Source: Tulasnella sp. 424 (lineage: Eukaryota; Basidiomycota; Agaricomycetes; Cantharellales; Tulasnellaceae). From it: a stretch of DNA of 51,496 nucleotides. A program made the translations under genes and the position numbers. This document shows, one piece after another, positions 33,931 to 45,120 of this stretch. Each line of letters starts with the position of its first letter. The first letter of the stretch is position 1. Below the pieces are notes generated by a model. The model had not been told where the DNA came from and ran no database searches. It saw nothing but the letters and a program-made list of their open reading frames with translations. The stretch spans positions 1 through 51,496 of the forward strand of contig WSUB01000235.1 of NCBI GenBank assembly GCA_019633425.1, written 5' to 3'.

Positions 33931-36370
33931 ATGCAAGCAAACGAAATCCACGAGGCTAACCCTCAGGCGCCCGGGTCCGGTCAAGAGCCCCATCGTGAGT
34001 TCCAATTTAGCGACAAGCTGGTGCGTTCTGTCCGGGTCTCAAGGGGTGGTTGCAGCGAATCGTTGACACGGTCTTGTGTTTATAGCGAGCCAGGCTCGAG
34101 AAACTTGCCCAGTGGCGACTCGATCCCTCCTTGATCGAATTCCCTGGAGACGTGCACGAGTTTCGTGGAGGATTCGCTACGGTTTCACGGGCACTTGTAG
34201 CTCCGACTTCCAATGGGGAAACCTCTAAGGTGAGGGTTGCGTGACAACAATCTCTTCATTGTCCTTACGGCAATGGTTGACCGAGTCATCTGCTCCAACA
34301 GATTGTGGCGGTCAAGAAACTGAAGGTGGAAAATGATGCGGATATGGAACGCGTATTGGGCGTATGAATCCTTCCCCGATTCTTGAGCTTAATCAAAGTA
34401 CTAACTTCTCTCAGTTGGCGCTCAGGGAATCGGAATTCGTGGTCCACCTTTCGCATTCCAACATTGTTACGCTGGAAGGATTCGTTGAAGACACGTCCAG
34501 GCGGATGATATGGTTGGTTTTTCCATGGGAAGAGAACGGAAATTTGCGGGACTTTCTGGCGTCCGGAGAATGGGAAATACCTGAGCGAATCTCGCTGGTC
34601 CGATCAATCTCTTCTCATTTGACCCATTGCTGAGGAGTCTCGTTTTTCAGATTGATGACGTAGCACAAGGGGTTGAATATCTCCATAGTCGGACCCCGCC
34701 CGTATATCACGGCGACCTTAAATCGGTAGGCGTCCACCCCCGAAAATTTGCTTTGTGGGCTGGGCTCATTCGGGATGTCTGCAGCTCAACATATTGGTTA
34801 ATCCCACCTTCCACGCCGTAATTACGGATTTCGGCTCCGCGCGCCGTCTAGGAACCAAGGACTTCAACAAGGAAGCGAAGAAACGTGAACCGCAGCCAAG
34901 ACCGGAGCACGCCACGGGCGAGGAGAGTATGACGCTTCAAGCAATGTACTCTGCTGCCACCAACACAATAACCCTCACCGGCGACAAGTACACCCTTCGC
35001 TGGGCTGCGCCTGAGCTGCTGCGGGATGAGTTACCGAGTCTTGCATGCGATATCTGGGCATTAGGCTGGATCGCTTATGAGGTACGACGAACCATGAGGA
35101 TCATTCTCCGTCGATGCTCATAGACTTCCGCTGAGATAGGTGATGACCAATACCATTCCATTTCACGATGTCAAAAGGGACGTCGCTGTAGTCAATCGGG
35201 TCATTCAAGGAAACCTTCCGTCCATCACCAACCATGCGCGCATGTCGTTGATCCAAGCACTTTGTTCGCTCATGGCTCAGTGTTGGAGCATCATCCCTGA
35301 AAAGCGACCGACGGCGGTCGGCTGTGTCAAATTAATCTCTCATATGGTGAGTGAGTGGTGCTGGTAACGAACAGATATCATCTACGTTTCTGTGCGGTTG
35401 ACTCGCGATGCACCGAATACAGCCGAAGATCGTCCCAGCGCCTATGCAAGCCGGGAACCCAGAGGCTTCTCAGACTCGCTATGCTGGACTTCTCCTTCAA
35501 CTTGGAGAAATGTACACACTGCAAGGCGACTATGTCAGCGCATCGGACTGCTTCACCAAGGCATCAAATATTTACGCAACTACCGAGAACACCCGCGGAA
35601 AAGCCGACGCTCTGCGGGATCTTGCTGAAGTGCATCGGTTTCGAGGGGAGAACACACAGGCCGCGGGTTTATACTCCGAAGCCCTACAGCTTTATACCAA
35701 GATCGGCGATCATAGATGGAGAGCCTACGCTCTATGGGGTCTCGGTGAGGTGGCCAAACAACTAGGCGAGTACACCGAAGCCGTCACGTCCTACTCCGAA
35801 GCCCTGCAGATTTATGCAGACATCGGTCACTCCGCGAGAGGTGACGCTCTTTCTGGTCTCGCTGAGATACATCGTTTACGAGGGGAGTACGACGAAGCGA
35901 TCAAATTGTTCTCCGAAAGCCTCCAAATAAATACGGATAGTGGATTTAACGCAGGGAGAGCCTGCGTTCTGTGGAGACTTGGTGAAGTTCATCGATCGCG
36001 AGGGGAGTACAGCGAGGCTATCAAGTTTCACTCCGAATCCCTCCAGATATGCACCGAAATGGGCCACAGATCAGGACAAGCCGAAGCTCTATGGGGCCTC
36101 GCTTCGGTCCATCTATCTCGGGAGGAGTACACCGATGCCGCTTCGTTCTACTCCGAATCCCTGCAGATTTCAACCGAAATCGGCGCACAAAACCAGATAG
36201 CCTATGCTCTTCTTGGCCTTGCTGAAACACACGAGGCGCAGGGCTGCCGTAGTGAAGCAATATCTTGCTACACGGAAGCCTCTGATGCCTATCGAGAAGT
36301 TGGAGACTCTGAGAGCGCAGCCGACGCTTTGAAGAAGGCGGCCAATCTCCGTACCGAAGAGGCCGCATGA
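33931..36370 (+). CDS. Kinase-TPR protein, copy F
   Basis: Exons 33931-34020, 34086-34229, 34302-34361, 34415-34597, 34651-34725, 34785-35081, 35140-35346 and 35423-36370; 667 aa. Exon 3 starts IVAVKKLK where most copies have VVAVKKLK, and exon 2 ends SRALVAPTSNGETSK. The intron 4 donor is GTCCGA (others GTACGA or GTAAGA). All kinase motifs are present, with HVHLSHSNIVTLEGF-like changes (VVHLSHSNIVTLEGF) around helix C and strand 4. The TPR 3 loop is one residue shorter (DIGHSARGD), as in A and G. TPR 2 has RFRGENTQAAGLY. No frame break. It lies between P5 and P6. Confidence 0.88.
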
Positions 36371-37382
36371 TGGGTTAACGGATAGATTTCAGATTAAACT
36401 AGCTTTGTTTTCGTTGGGGTAAGATTCTGTTGTATGTGTGGTGTCTAAACTTCATGTACTATGTTTCATTCGCGCAAGCGCCTGCATTCCGTTTTTTGTC
36501 ATTCGTTGGCACCCGTGCCTGCTGTAAAAGAAATCAACGGTCTCTCGTATACCATCGTCCTCTTACCGCAGGTGTTCTAATTATTGCTGTACTTTCTCGA
36601 ACACGACCACCCCAACCTCTTTGAGTGAGAGCCTGCGAGGAACACCGAGCTAGAAGGTTCAAACACTTAGCTTAGCTTACTAGGGGACCTTTTAATTGTC
36701 TCGAGTCAACAGGTAGATCCGTTCGGAAAAGCTGTTGCTCAAGCTCCGCCACGCAGGCTGGAATGTTTAAAAGGATGTTATAGAGCTATGTCCCGTCGTT
36801 GTGTGGAAAGTGCCGATCTTGTCTTGAAGTCGTACTCAGCCGAAGGCGCGGGAAAGAGTCGAAGTTCGGTTAGGCTTTGGACGAGCGTGCCTGGCGGTGC
36901 CTGCACCGTTGGACCAGTCCTTGTCCTCCATGATCGACTCGAGCAATAACACGACATCGTGAATGCAAAGGTTGTCTTCTTGGTGAGCTCCCACCTCCAC
37001 ATCGGACGATTACGCGCCTGGCACGCTAAAGGCTGACTTGTCATTTCGTTGTCCGCCTTCTCTCGCCTTGATCATCCGCTGTACCCAAAGCGACGCAAAT
37101 GCCCCACAAACAAGCCCAAGTTTTATTTCACAAGTCGCTTCTCTCAAGGGTCACTTGCTTCTCTCTCGACTCTCAATTTACTTGCATCCAACTTGAGTAC
37201 GAATTTCAGTGCGGACCGTCTTCATTCAACCCAGTGGACCTCCTCCAAGATTTTTACGGTGGGTTCATTCCCTCATTCCGTTGCCTGCCATCCCCTATCC
37301 CCTGGTGCTGTGTCATACAGCCTTGACCTCGGTTGAGCCCCTTGGCACAGACGACGACAAGCACAACACAACCGTCATTCCC
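36371..37382 (+). other. Spacer F-P6 with conserved P upstream block
   Basis: 3' flank near-identical to that of C. The block then gives ATGTCCCGTCGTTGTGTGGAAAG at 36788, whose frame (MSRRCVESADLVLKSYSAEG, AGKSRSSVRLWTSVPGG) stays open for about 54 codons and might be a first exon of type I P. In C the same frame is shifted. About 85 nt around 37245-37355 (GATTTTTACGGTGGG...GACGACGACAAG) are extra relative to C. Confidence 0.4.
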
Positions 37383-40300
37383 ATGGCCATCCAGGTCGAC
37401 TTCTCAGATATTCCGATCCGTCGTCAACTGGATCAACCCCAAACGCGTGCACTCACATCTCTCTTTCTCTTCACCCTCCCCAATCCCGCCATATATACCC
37501 TCACCCTCCCTTCAACGGTTTACGTCCCCCCCGCGACGATTTACGACCAACCTCTCTCTGTAGGCAGCAGTATCAACGTTGCTGACCAGTCCGTCACCAT
37601 TCGTTCCACGTAAAGAATTCTTGAAGAATCAGAACACTCCACATCAATTCGCGCTCTTGACCTCCCAACGGCGCCGAAATCCTTCGTTTATCAAACTTCC
37701 CTCCAAATGTAATCGCAACGCTTCGAACCTTGTTCCAACAGCACCTCGTCTACAAGGCGTGCCGAGAGGACCCGGAGATGGGTGTGAGCGAATTTATTAC
37801 GGCGGATCCGTTGTGGAACAGCAAGAGCATCAAGTACGGAATCCGGTACACCCATTAGCTTTCTGGCCGAACCAATACTAACTCTATTCCTTCTAGGACT
37901 GAGCGCTTGGTGACGCTCAGCTTCAGCGCCATTCTCTCGCATCGCTTCCTACGCTGGCGTACGGTCGGCTTGCATAGGACACCCCGATCGCTGTTGTTCT
38001 CCAAGATCATGCCCGCCTTACTCGACGTGCCATCAAGCTCTCGAGCCAGCTCGTCTGCCGTCCCAGCATCACCATTGCCAATGTCGAGTCCGTCTCTCCA
38101 ACAAGAAGGCTCTCGGCCCGAACAGCGGACGTGCTTCGCGCTCAGCCTAACCCTGAAGAGCCTCCGAGTCATCTGCGCCCCTACGAGCTGTACGCCTGTT
38201 ATCCTAGCCAGTGTGCGGTCAGCGTGGCCTAGATGTGTGGTTGCCGAAGGACGTCCAGAGGAGGACGTTTACGAGTTTCAGTTGAAAGGATACTCCCGTA
38301 CGTCAAACAACAAAAGACTCTCCGTGCCTTCTTCCAACTTAAACCCCTTTTGACTCTCTTGTTCCCTGTAGTCTTCTCAACTTCGACGTTCGATCGCGTT
38401 GCACTCGTTCACATTTTCGGACTTCTCTGCGCACTCGACACGCGCGCGTTCCAGCTCATCACCAACCTCAACCTAACTCAAGGCATCGCGAAATCACGTA
38501 CTAAGGATTTATGGATCGTCGACTGCCCTGCGGACCCTCCATCTCCACCTCATTCTCAACACGCACCTTCCATAGGGGGCGGACGATCTCCTCATTCCTC
38601 TCTTCTGGGGGTTATGCCCGGCTTGAAAGGGAAAGAACCGGAACGCGTTATGAGCGTGGCGACCGCCACAACGGCTGGCATGGCTGGATTGGGAGCTGCT
38701 GCGAGTAACGGGTTTTACGCCACGCCTGAGGGACAGGCGCACATCCGTGCTGCAACGGCGCCGTCGCCCTTGTCAAAAGAAAGGCGCATTTCGACGGAGA
38801 GCGAGGCCGAGGCTGTTTTTGCCGCCCATACGAGAGCTTCTTCACCCCCTCTTCTTGGTACGCTTGAGCGTAGGCCCTCGCTTCGAAAGAAGCACCCCCC
38901 CTGCTGCGTTCGTCACTGGAGAGAAGCCGAAGCGGAAGGACTCGACGAGCCCGATGGGGTCGATTCGCGACAAGTCCCGACCCATCGTAGAACCCCAGGC
39001 GGTCGTTCGTCCGCCTGAAGATCCCAACCCAATTCCTCCTCCTTTCACCCCAGGGTATTCGTATCAATCTCAAGCACCAACTACTTTCAGTGCGGTTGGG
39101 GGGCCGTTGTCCGAAAGCGAGTACGCGTATGGATACAGCGGTGTATACAACGCGCAGAGGCCCAAAGGAGGACATCCAGATTCGGAGTACATGTACAAGC
39201 AATATGTACCCCCACCCCCACCTCCAGCTGGAGCTGCTCCAGGTGCTGTGATTTATAGCACAAATCCGACGGGGAAACGACCCCCAGAGTCGCCGAGCCC
39301 ACAGAGCCCTGGAACGGAAGAAGGGTTGTTATCTGCCGATGCGTTTAGGGAGACTTCGTACAGCGGAACGTCGGGGGATCCTCCTCCAACGTGGGATCCT
39401 CCTCCAACGTGGACGGGAACGTACAGCGGTCCAGCGAGTCCGACGGATTCTCAGAACACCCACACGCGACACGATCATCCTCCTCAGGAACGCCAACAAG
39501 TCACGCCAAGGACCGCGCACGTTCCGCTACCGCAACAACCGGAGATGAGCGCGCAGTATACTGGAATGGAAGGGCGAACGAAGAGCGAGAAGGCGTTTAT
39601 GGGGATCATCCCTCCTCCTCCGCCTTCGACGTACCCGCTTCCGTCGGCAGTGCCGGTGCCTATTCCGCTTCCTGAGGAGAGACCCGGTGCGCCGAGGATG
39701 GAGACTGCTACTTCGGCTGGGACGGTCTTGCCACCTGGGGGATATCCCAAGACCCCGGTGGAAAGCGGCACTTCGGTGAGGATCGTACCCGTGGACAAGG
39801 TCGCGTCTCCGGCATCCCCAGCTTCGACCACCGCTCGACCAAGACAAGCGAGTCAAGGAACCGTTGGCGCGAAGAAGTCTACGCCAGTCCGGACTCTGTC
39901 GAGGAAGTCAGCTCAGGACCCTGCGTCGGACGGTAAAGGGTGGGTCCTGGTCAACGTCGAACCGAGTCGGAAGACGAGCATCGATGCGGCTGTAGCTGCG
40001 ATGGATGCTGCTGCCGCTGCCAACGCAAGAGCGCGGAACCGTTCGACGTCGAGCAGCCTTGCGTTGAACAACGCCGGGATGGTTACGGAGGGGACGATGA
40101 TGGAGTCGCCTGTGGAGTCGTTCTCCCGGCGCGGGCATATTCGAGATAACACGATCGATACGCTCGACTCGCCTGTGGACCAACACGCCGGGACGGAGGA
40201 ATCCGCTGCGATATCGTCTTTGAGGAGGGGTAAAGGGAGTTTGAAGAAGAAGCAGCGGTCCGGATCGAGTGACGATAGTCAGAAGAAGAAGCGGTTCTTG

Positions 40301-40555
40301 GGCCTGTTTTCGAGGAGTGGGTCGTCCAAGTCGAAGGGAGGGCAGAAGAAGGTGGCGTCTGAGCCGTTTGGACGGTTTACGGAAGAGCCGATTGGGGAGC
40401 GAGGGGAATATGAAGCTTCGTCACCGGTTTCGGATGATCGGTTGGATGAGAGGGACGATTATGTGCGTGCTGTTGGTGGTGTGAAGGAGTCGACTTGGCG
40501 GCGTGTGAGGGATCCAAAGAGTCCCACTCCCGTGTCCAAGTTGACGATTGGATGA
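37383..40555 (+). CDS. P6: best-preserved type I P gene (one +1 frame break)
   Basis: First segment MAIQVDFSDIPIRRQLDQ, PAIYTLTLPSTVYVPPATIY (37383-37613); its splice to the next exon is unresolved. Exons then end at 37833 (FQQHLVYKACREDPEMG), run 37897-38297 (ending EDVYEFQLKGYS; the acceptor is preceded by a perfect TACTAAC branch site) and 38372 onward (FSTSTFDRVALVHIFGLLCA). A C7 run at 38895-38901, where P3 has A plus C5, shifts the frame by +1; from there the frame is open for about 550 codons to 40555. Residues around 37935-37990 are altered by a 10-nt deletion compensated by one inserted C. The C-terminal half is Pro-rich, then Ser/Lys-rich with KKKRFLGLFSRSG, and is probably disordered. 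Function and family are unknown. A homopolymer error in assembly could explain the break. Confidence 0.55.
39376..39411 (+). repeat. 18-bp in-frame tandem repeat in P6
   Basis: GGATCCTCCTCCAACGTG twice in a row, giving DPPPTWDPPPTW. P3 has a single DPPPTW-like unit at this place. Confidence 0.85.
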
Positions 40556-41552
40556 AGAAAGTGGTCATAATGGGTCGCTGTTCATTGTGTTTTTCGGCAG
40601 CTCTTCTCCCCTCGATGATCTACGATTTATGTTTTCTCGCGTGGACATTTCGGAATCCCCCGTTTCTCGGAATGGGTGTTTTTTTTTTCACTTCACTTTC
40701 AAGTTCTCCTGGACTGTTTACTTCCATCGTCATCCACGTTTCATTCCTTGGCTCATTATCTCTATATGGTCACTAGCTTTCTCATACATATATCCCTTGC
40801 ATCGAGCGGATTTCCTTTTTTTTCTGGATCGCTTTTCACCCTCACACGTTTCCCCTTACAGCTTTTTTGTACTTTATGATGTTGGGTTTTGAATTTCGGC
40901 TTCTTTTTCTTCTTTTTTTTTCTCCCCAATACGAATTTAATTTGAAATTATTTCACTTCGTTTTTGGACGGTATAGATGAACTGGGGAGTTTGGATAGGA
41001 TTGAGATAATTATAAGTCCTGGAAACGAAATCGTCCTCACAGACGTGCCGACCAAATCTCGGGTCTAATTACGAAGGCCAAGGCAAGGTGAAATGACAAA
41101 TCCAAGTGAAGTACCGAGCAGCCAATGAGACGAATGTCAACACAGCCGGAGTATGGTCAGAAACCCTTACCAAGAGTTTGGCAGCGTCCGGCCTTGCGGC
41201 CTCGGATCCGATCGATGGTTCCAGGCCGAAGCTAGCGCAATTCAAGGACACATTTCGAAAGCCTTCCTCATCAAAGAAAGCAGGCGACCAGACCAGAGCG
41301 AGCTAAGATCCAATCTTGATCAGGCCTTAAGCTGATCTGGATAGAGTTAGGCTTGTCTTATCTTGCAACGACTCAAGCTGTTCGTGCGATCGTGCGTTAG
41401 ATCTGTTGATTGAACTTGATTCACGCCACAGAACCTTAATCTCGTTGTCCGAACTTGCTGAGAAACTTCCATCACAGAGTCTAGACACTCACGACAGGAG
41501 GCCAACTACCATCGTGATCCTTCATTCCGATGAGGACGATAGAGGGGAAGTC
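40556..41552 (+). other. P6 3' flank and upstream region of kinase gene G
   Basis: Pyrimidine-rich flank shared with P2 and P3, then the kinase upstream region of the C/D/H type. It also contains GGATTGAGATAATTATAAGTCCTGGAAACGAAATCG (41001-41033), a piece otherwise seen in part upstream of B, E and F. The GTCCGAACTTGCTGAGAAAC motif is at about 41448-41467. No gene seen. Confidence 0.5.
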
Positions 41553-41562
41553 TTTTTATACC
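41553..41562 (+). promoter_or_regulatory. TATA box of kinase gene G
   Basis: TTTTTATACC, 96-105 nt before the ATG at 41658, slightly closer than in the other copies. Confidence 0.7.
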
Positions 41563-41657
41563 CCCTTGCCACCTCGGAGCCCTCGACTCGTCCCCCCCTC
41601 TCCAAGCAGCTCCTTCCTGACCGTACACTTAATCAACGCCACCCTGCCAATCAACTG

Positions 41658-44097
41658 ATGCAAGCAAACGAAATCCACGAGGCTAACGCTCAGGCGTCCG
41701 AGTCCGGTCAAGATCCCCATCCTAAGTTCCAACTTAGCGACAAACTAGTGCGTTCATTCCGGGTCTCGAGGGGTGGTTGCAGCCATTCGCTGACACGGTT
41801 TTCTGTTTGTAGCGGGCCAAGCTCGAGAACCTTGCCCAATGGCGACTTGATCCCTCCTTAATCGAATTCCCTGGAGACGCCCAGGAGTTTCGTGGAGGAT
41901 TCGCCACGGTTTCACAGGCACATTTAGCTCCGACTCCCAATGGTCAAACTTCTGAGCCGAAGGTAGTGTGGCAATATCTTCCTCATAGCCATCAGAGTTA
42001 ATGGTTGACCGGGTCGTCTGCTCCGACAGGTTGTGGCAGTCAAAAAGCTGAAGGTAGAAGGTGATGCGGATCTGGAACGCGGATTGGGCGTAAGAATCCC
42101 TCTCCCGATTATAGAGCCTGATCGAAATACTAACTTCTCTCAGTTGGCACTCAGGGAGGCAGGATTCGTGGTCGAGCTTTCGCATCCAAACATCGTTAGG
42201 CTAGAAGGATTCGTTGAAGATGCATCTAAGCATATGATATGGTTGGTTTTCCCATGGGAAAAAAACGGGAATTTGAGGGACTTTCTCGCGTCTGGAGAAT
42301 GGGAAATACCTGAGCGAATCTCGCTGGTACAATCAATCTCTTCACCTTTGACCCACTGCTGAGGAATCTCGTTTTGCAGATTAATGACGTAGCGCAAGGG
42401 GTTAAATATCTCCATAGTCGAACCCCGCCCGTATATCACGGTGACCTTAAATCGGTAGGCGTCCCTCCCGAAAATCCGCTTCGCGGGATGGCTAAGTCGG
42501 AATGTCTGCAGCTCAACATATTGGTTAATCCCCAATTCCGCGCTGTAATCACGGATTTCGGCTCTGCTCGCCATCTAGGAACCGAGGACTTCGACAAGGA
42601 AGCGAAAAAACATAACCCGCAGCCAGGACCCGAGCAACCCACGGACGAGGAGAGTATGACGCTTCAAGCAGTGTACTCTGCCTCCACCAACACGATAACC
42701 CTCACCTGTGACAAGTACACCCTTCGCTGGGCTGCACCTGAGCTGCTGAGGGATGAGCTACCGAGTCTTGCATGCGATATCTGGGCTTTGGGCTGGATCG
42801 CTTATGAGGTACGACGAACCACGAGGATCATGCTCCGTCGATGCTCATACACTTCCGCTGAGATAGGTGATGACCAACACCATCCCATTTCACGATGTCA
42901 AAAGGGATGTCGCCGTAGTCAATCGGGTCATTCAAGGAAACCTTCCGTCCATCACCAACCATGCGCGCATGTCGTTGATCCAAGCGCTATGTTCGCTCAT
43001 GGCTCAGTGTTGGAGCATTAGCCCTGAAAAACGACCGACGGCAGCCGATTGTGTCAAATTAATCTCTCATATGGTGAGTGAGTGGTTCTGGTAACGGACA
43101 GATATGTACTACGTTTCTGTGCGGTTGACCCGCGATGTACTTAATATAGCCGAGGATCGTCCCCGCGCCTACCCAAACAGGGGACCCAGAGGCCTCTCAG
43201 ATTCGCTATGCTGGCCTTCTCCAGCAACTTGGAGAAATGTACAGACTGCAAGGCGACTATGCCAGCGCATCGGACTGCTTCACCAAGGCATCGAATATTT
43301 ACGCAATCACCGAGGACACCCGCGGAAAGGCCGACGCCCTACGGGGTCTTGCTGACGTGCATCGGCTTCAAGCCGAATACAGCAAGGCGGCAGGTTTCTA
43401 CTCCCAAGCCCTACAGCTTTATACGGACATCGGCGATCACAGATGGAGAGCCTATGTTCTCGTGGGTCTTGGCGAAGTGCACAAAAACCTAGGCGAGCAC
43501 ACCGAAGCCGCGACGTCCTACTCCGAAGCCCTGCAGATTTATACCGACTGCTATCAACCCGGGAGAGGTGACGCTCTTTGGGGTCTCGCTGAGATACATC
43601 GGTTACAAGGGAATTACGATGAGGCTATCAAATTGTTCTCCGAAAGCCTGCAAATATTAACAGATAATGGATTTAGCCGAGGGAGAGCCGTCAATCTGTG
43701 GAGTCTCGGTGAAGTTCATCGATCTCGAGGGGAGTACAACGAGGCCATCAGGTTCCACTCCGAGTCCCTCCAGATATGTACCGAAACGGGCAACAGATCA
43801 GGACAAGCCCAAGCTCTATGGGGCCTCGCTTCGGCCTATCTATCTCGAAATGAGTACGACGATGCCGCTTCGTTCTACTCCGAAGCCCTACAGATTTCTA
43901 CCGACGTCGGCAATAAATACTGGAGAGCCCATGTTCTGCTTGGCCTTGCTCAAATGCACGATGGGCAGGGCCACCGTAGTGAAGCAATATCTTGCTACAC
44001 GGACGCCTCTGACGCCTATCGAGAACTTGGAGACTCCGAGAGCGCAGCCCACGCTTTGAAGAAGGCGGCTGATCTCCGCACCGAAGAGGCCGCATAA
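41658..44097 (+). CDS. Kinase-TPR protein, copy G
   Basis: Exons 41658-41747, 41813-41962, 42030-42089, 42144-42326, 42380-42454, 42512-42808, 42867-43073 and 43150-44097; 669 aa. The leader has ANAQASESGQDP. Helix C reads LALREAGFVVEL, keeping the first Glu but losing the second. VERGLG replaces VERVLG at the exon 3 end. Activation segment has RHLGTEDFDKEAKKHNPQPG and a Cys (TCDKYTLRW). The ATG that starts the TPR frame elsewhere is GTAC here, yet splicing at AATATAG|CCGAGG restores PRIVPAPTQTGDPEASQIRY, strong support for a fused gene. The TPR 3 loop is DCYQPGRGD. The stop is TAA rather than TGA. No disabling change. Confidence 0.88.
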
Positions 44098-44440
44098 TGT
44101 GTCAACGGATATATTCGAGATTAAACTAGACACTTTGTTTTAGTTGGAGTAAAATTCTGCTGTACGTGTGGTGTCTAAATTTCCATGGACTATGTTTCAT
44201 TAGCCAAAGCGCTTGCATTCCGTTTTCGGTCACCCGTTGCCACCCCCTGCCTGCGGTAGAAGGGTTCAATGGTCTATCGTATATCATCGTCTTCTTACCC
44301 TATCTGTTCTCATTATTGCTGTACTTTCTCGAACACGAGCACCCCAACCTCTTGGAGTGAGAGTTGTGCGGAAAGTGCCGATCTTGTAGTCGTACTCAGG
44401 CGCGGGAAAGAGTCGAAGTTCGGTTTGGCTTTGGACGAGC
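44098..44440 (+). other. Spacer after G with truncated P upstream block
   Basis: C/F-type 3' flank with a deletion, then only GTGCGGAAAGTGCCGATCTTG and GCGCGGGAAAGAGTCGAAGTTCGG of the P upstream block before unrelated sequence begins. Confidence 0.5.
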
Positions 44441-44805
44441 GTGCTTGACGGTCGATTCGCGACTTGCAACGTCGTTGTTCCAACGACAGAGGGTGGGTTA
44501 CTCGAAGGATAATCCGAGACTACCTTGGTGTATAGAGCATTACCCATAAAATATAGTGATAGGGCGAAAGGCAGTGACCCGCCAGGCGTAACGGTGTTTC
44601 CGGACGTAGTCACTGTTATCCCCGATCCTTCCTGTGGTGCCCCTTTGGGGTATTAACCCAGTCTCAGTCCTTTGATCGCCTTTTATGAAGCCATAAGAGC
44701 CCCATGAAGCCCTCAGAAAGCTCTATATTCCGAAATCTGAGGTGGGGTTTCAGCGCTGGGTGGAGGGGCGGCCCGTGTGACGCGCGGAATTTGACCTTGG
44801 CCGTA
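44441..44805. other. 365-bp unrelated segment replacing the P7 gene body
   Basis: Sequence found nowhere else in the window. It has small inverted repeats (CGTCGTTGTTCCAACGAC near 44470-44487; GGTGCCCCTTTGGGGTA near 44635). No coding frame of note, no clear terminal repeats and no target duplication were found. It joins the P upstream block directly to the P 3' flank, so about 3 kb of P7 is missing. Confidence 0.45.
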
Positions 44806-45120
44806 GAATGGGTGTCTTCTTTCACTATTTCCTCCATCACTTTCTCCTGGACTTCCTTTATTTCCATCGCCATCCACTTTTCATCCCTTGGTTCATTATC
44901 TCTCTATGGTCACCAGCTTTCTCATACATATCCCTTGCATCGAGCGGATTTCCTTTTTTTCTGGATCTCTTTTCTCTCTCACACATTTCTTCTCACCCTT
45001 ACAGCTTTTTTTGAACTTTATGATGTTGGGTTTTGGTTTTCTCTTTTTCTTCTTTTTTTCTCCCCATATACGAATTTAATTTGGAATCATTTCACTTGGT
45101 TTTGAGCGGTATAGATGCGC
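44806..45120 (+). other. Orphan P-type 3' flank
   Basis: GAATGGGTGTCTTCTTTCACTATTTCCTCC through ACGAATTTAATTTGGAATCATTTCAC matches the 3' flanks of P2, P3 and P6, although no P coding sequence precedes it. Confidence 0.65.

Noticed and set aside
38747..38890. N-terminus MLQRRRRPCQKKGAFRRRARP of the 602-codon ORF in P6 as the true start
   Set aside because: Before the C7 run this frame is out of register with P3; the true frame there is the one ending at 39018.
38648..39202. Minus-strand 184-codon ORF over P6
   Set aside because: Antisense shadow of the conserved plus-strand P reading frame.
44635..44660. Hairpin GGTGCCCCTTTGGGGTA as a terminator or LTR end
   Set aside because: Short isolated palindrome in a eukaryotic spacer, no matching repeat elsewhere in the window.
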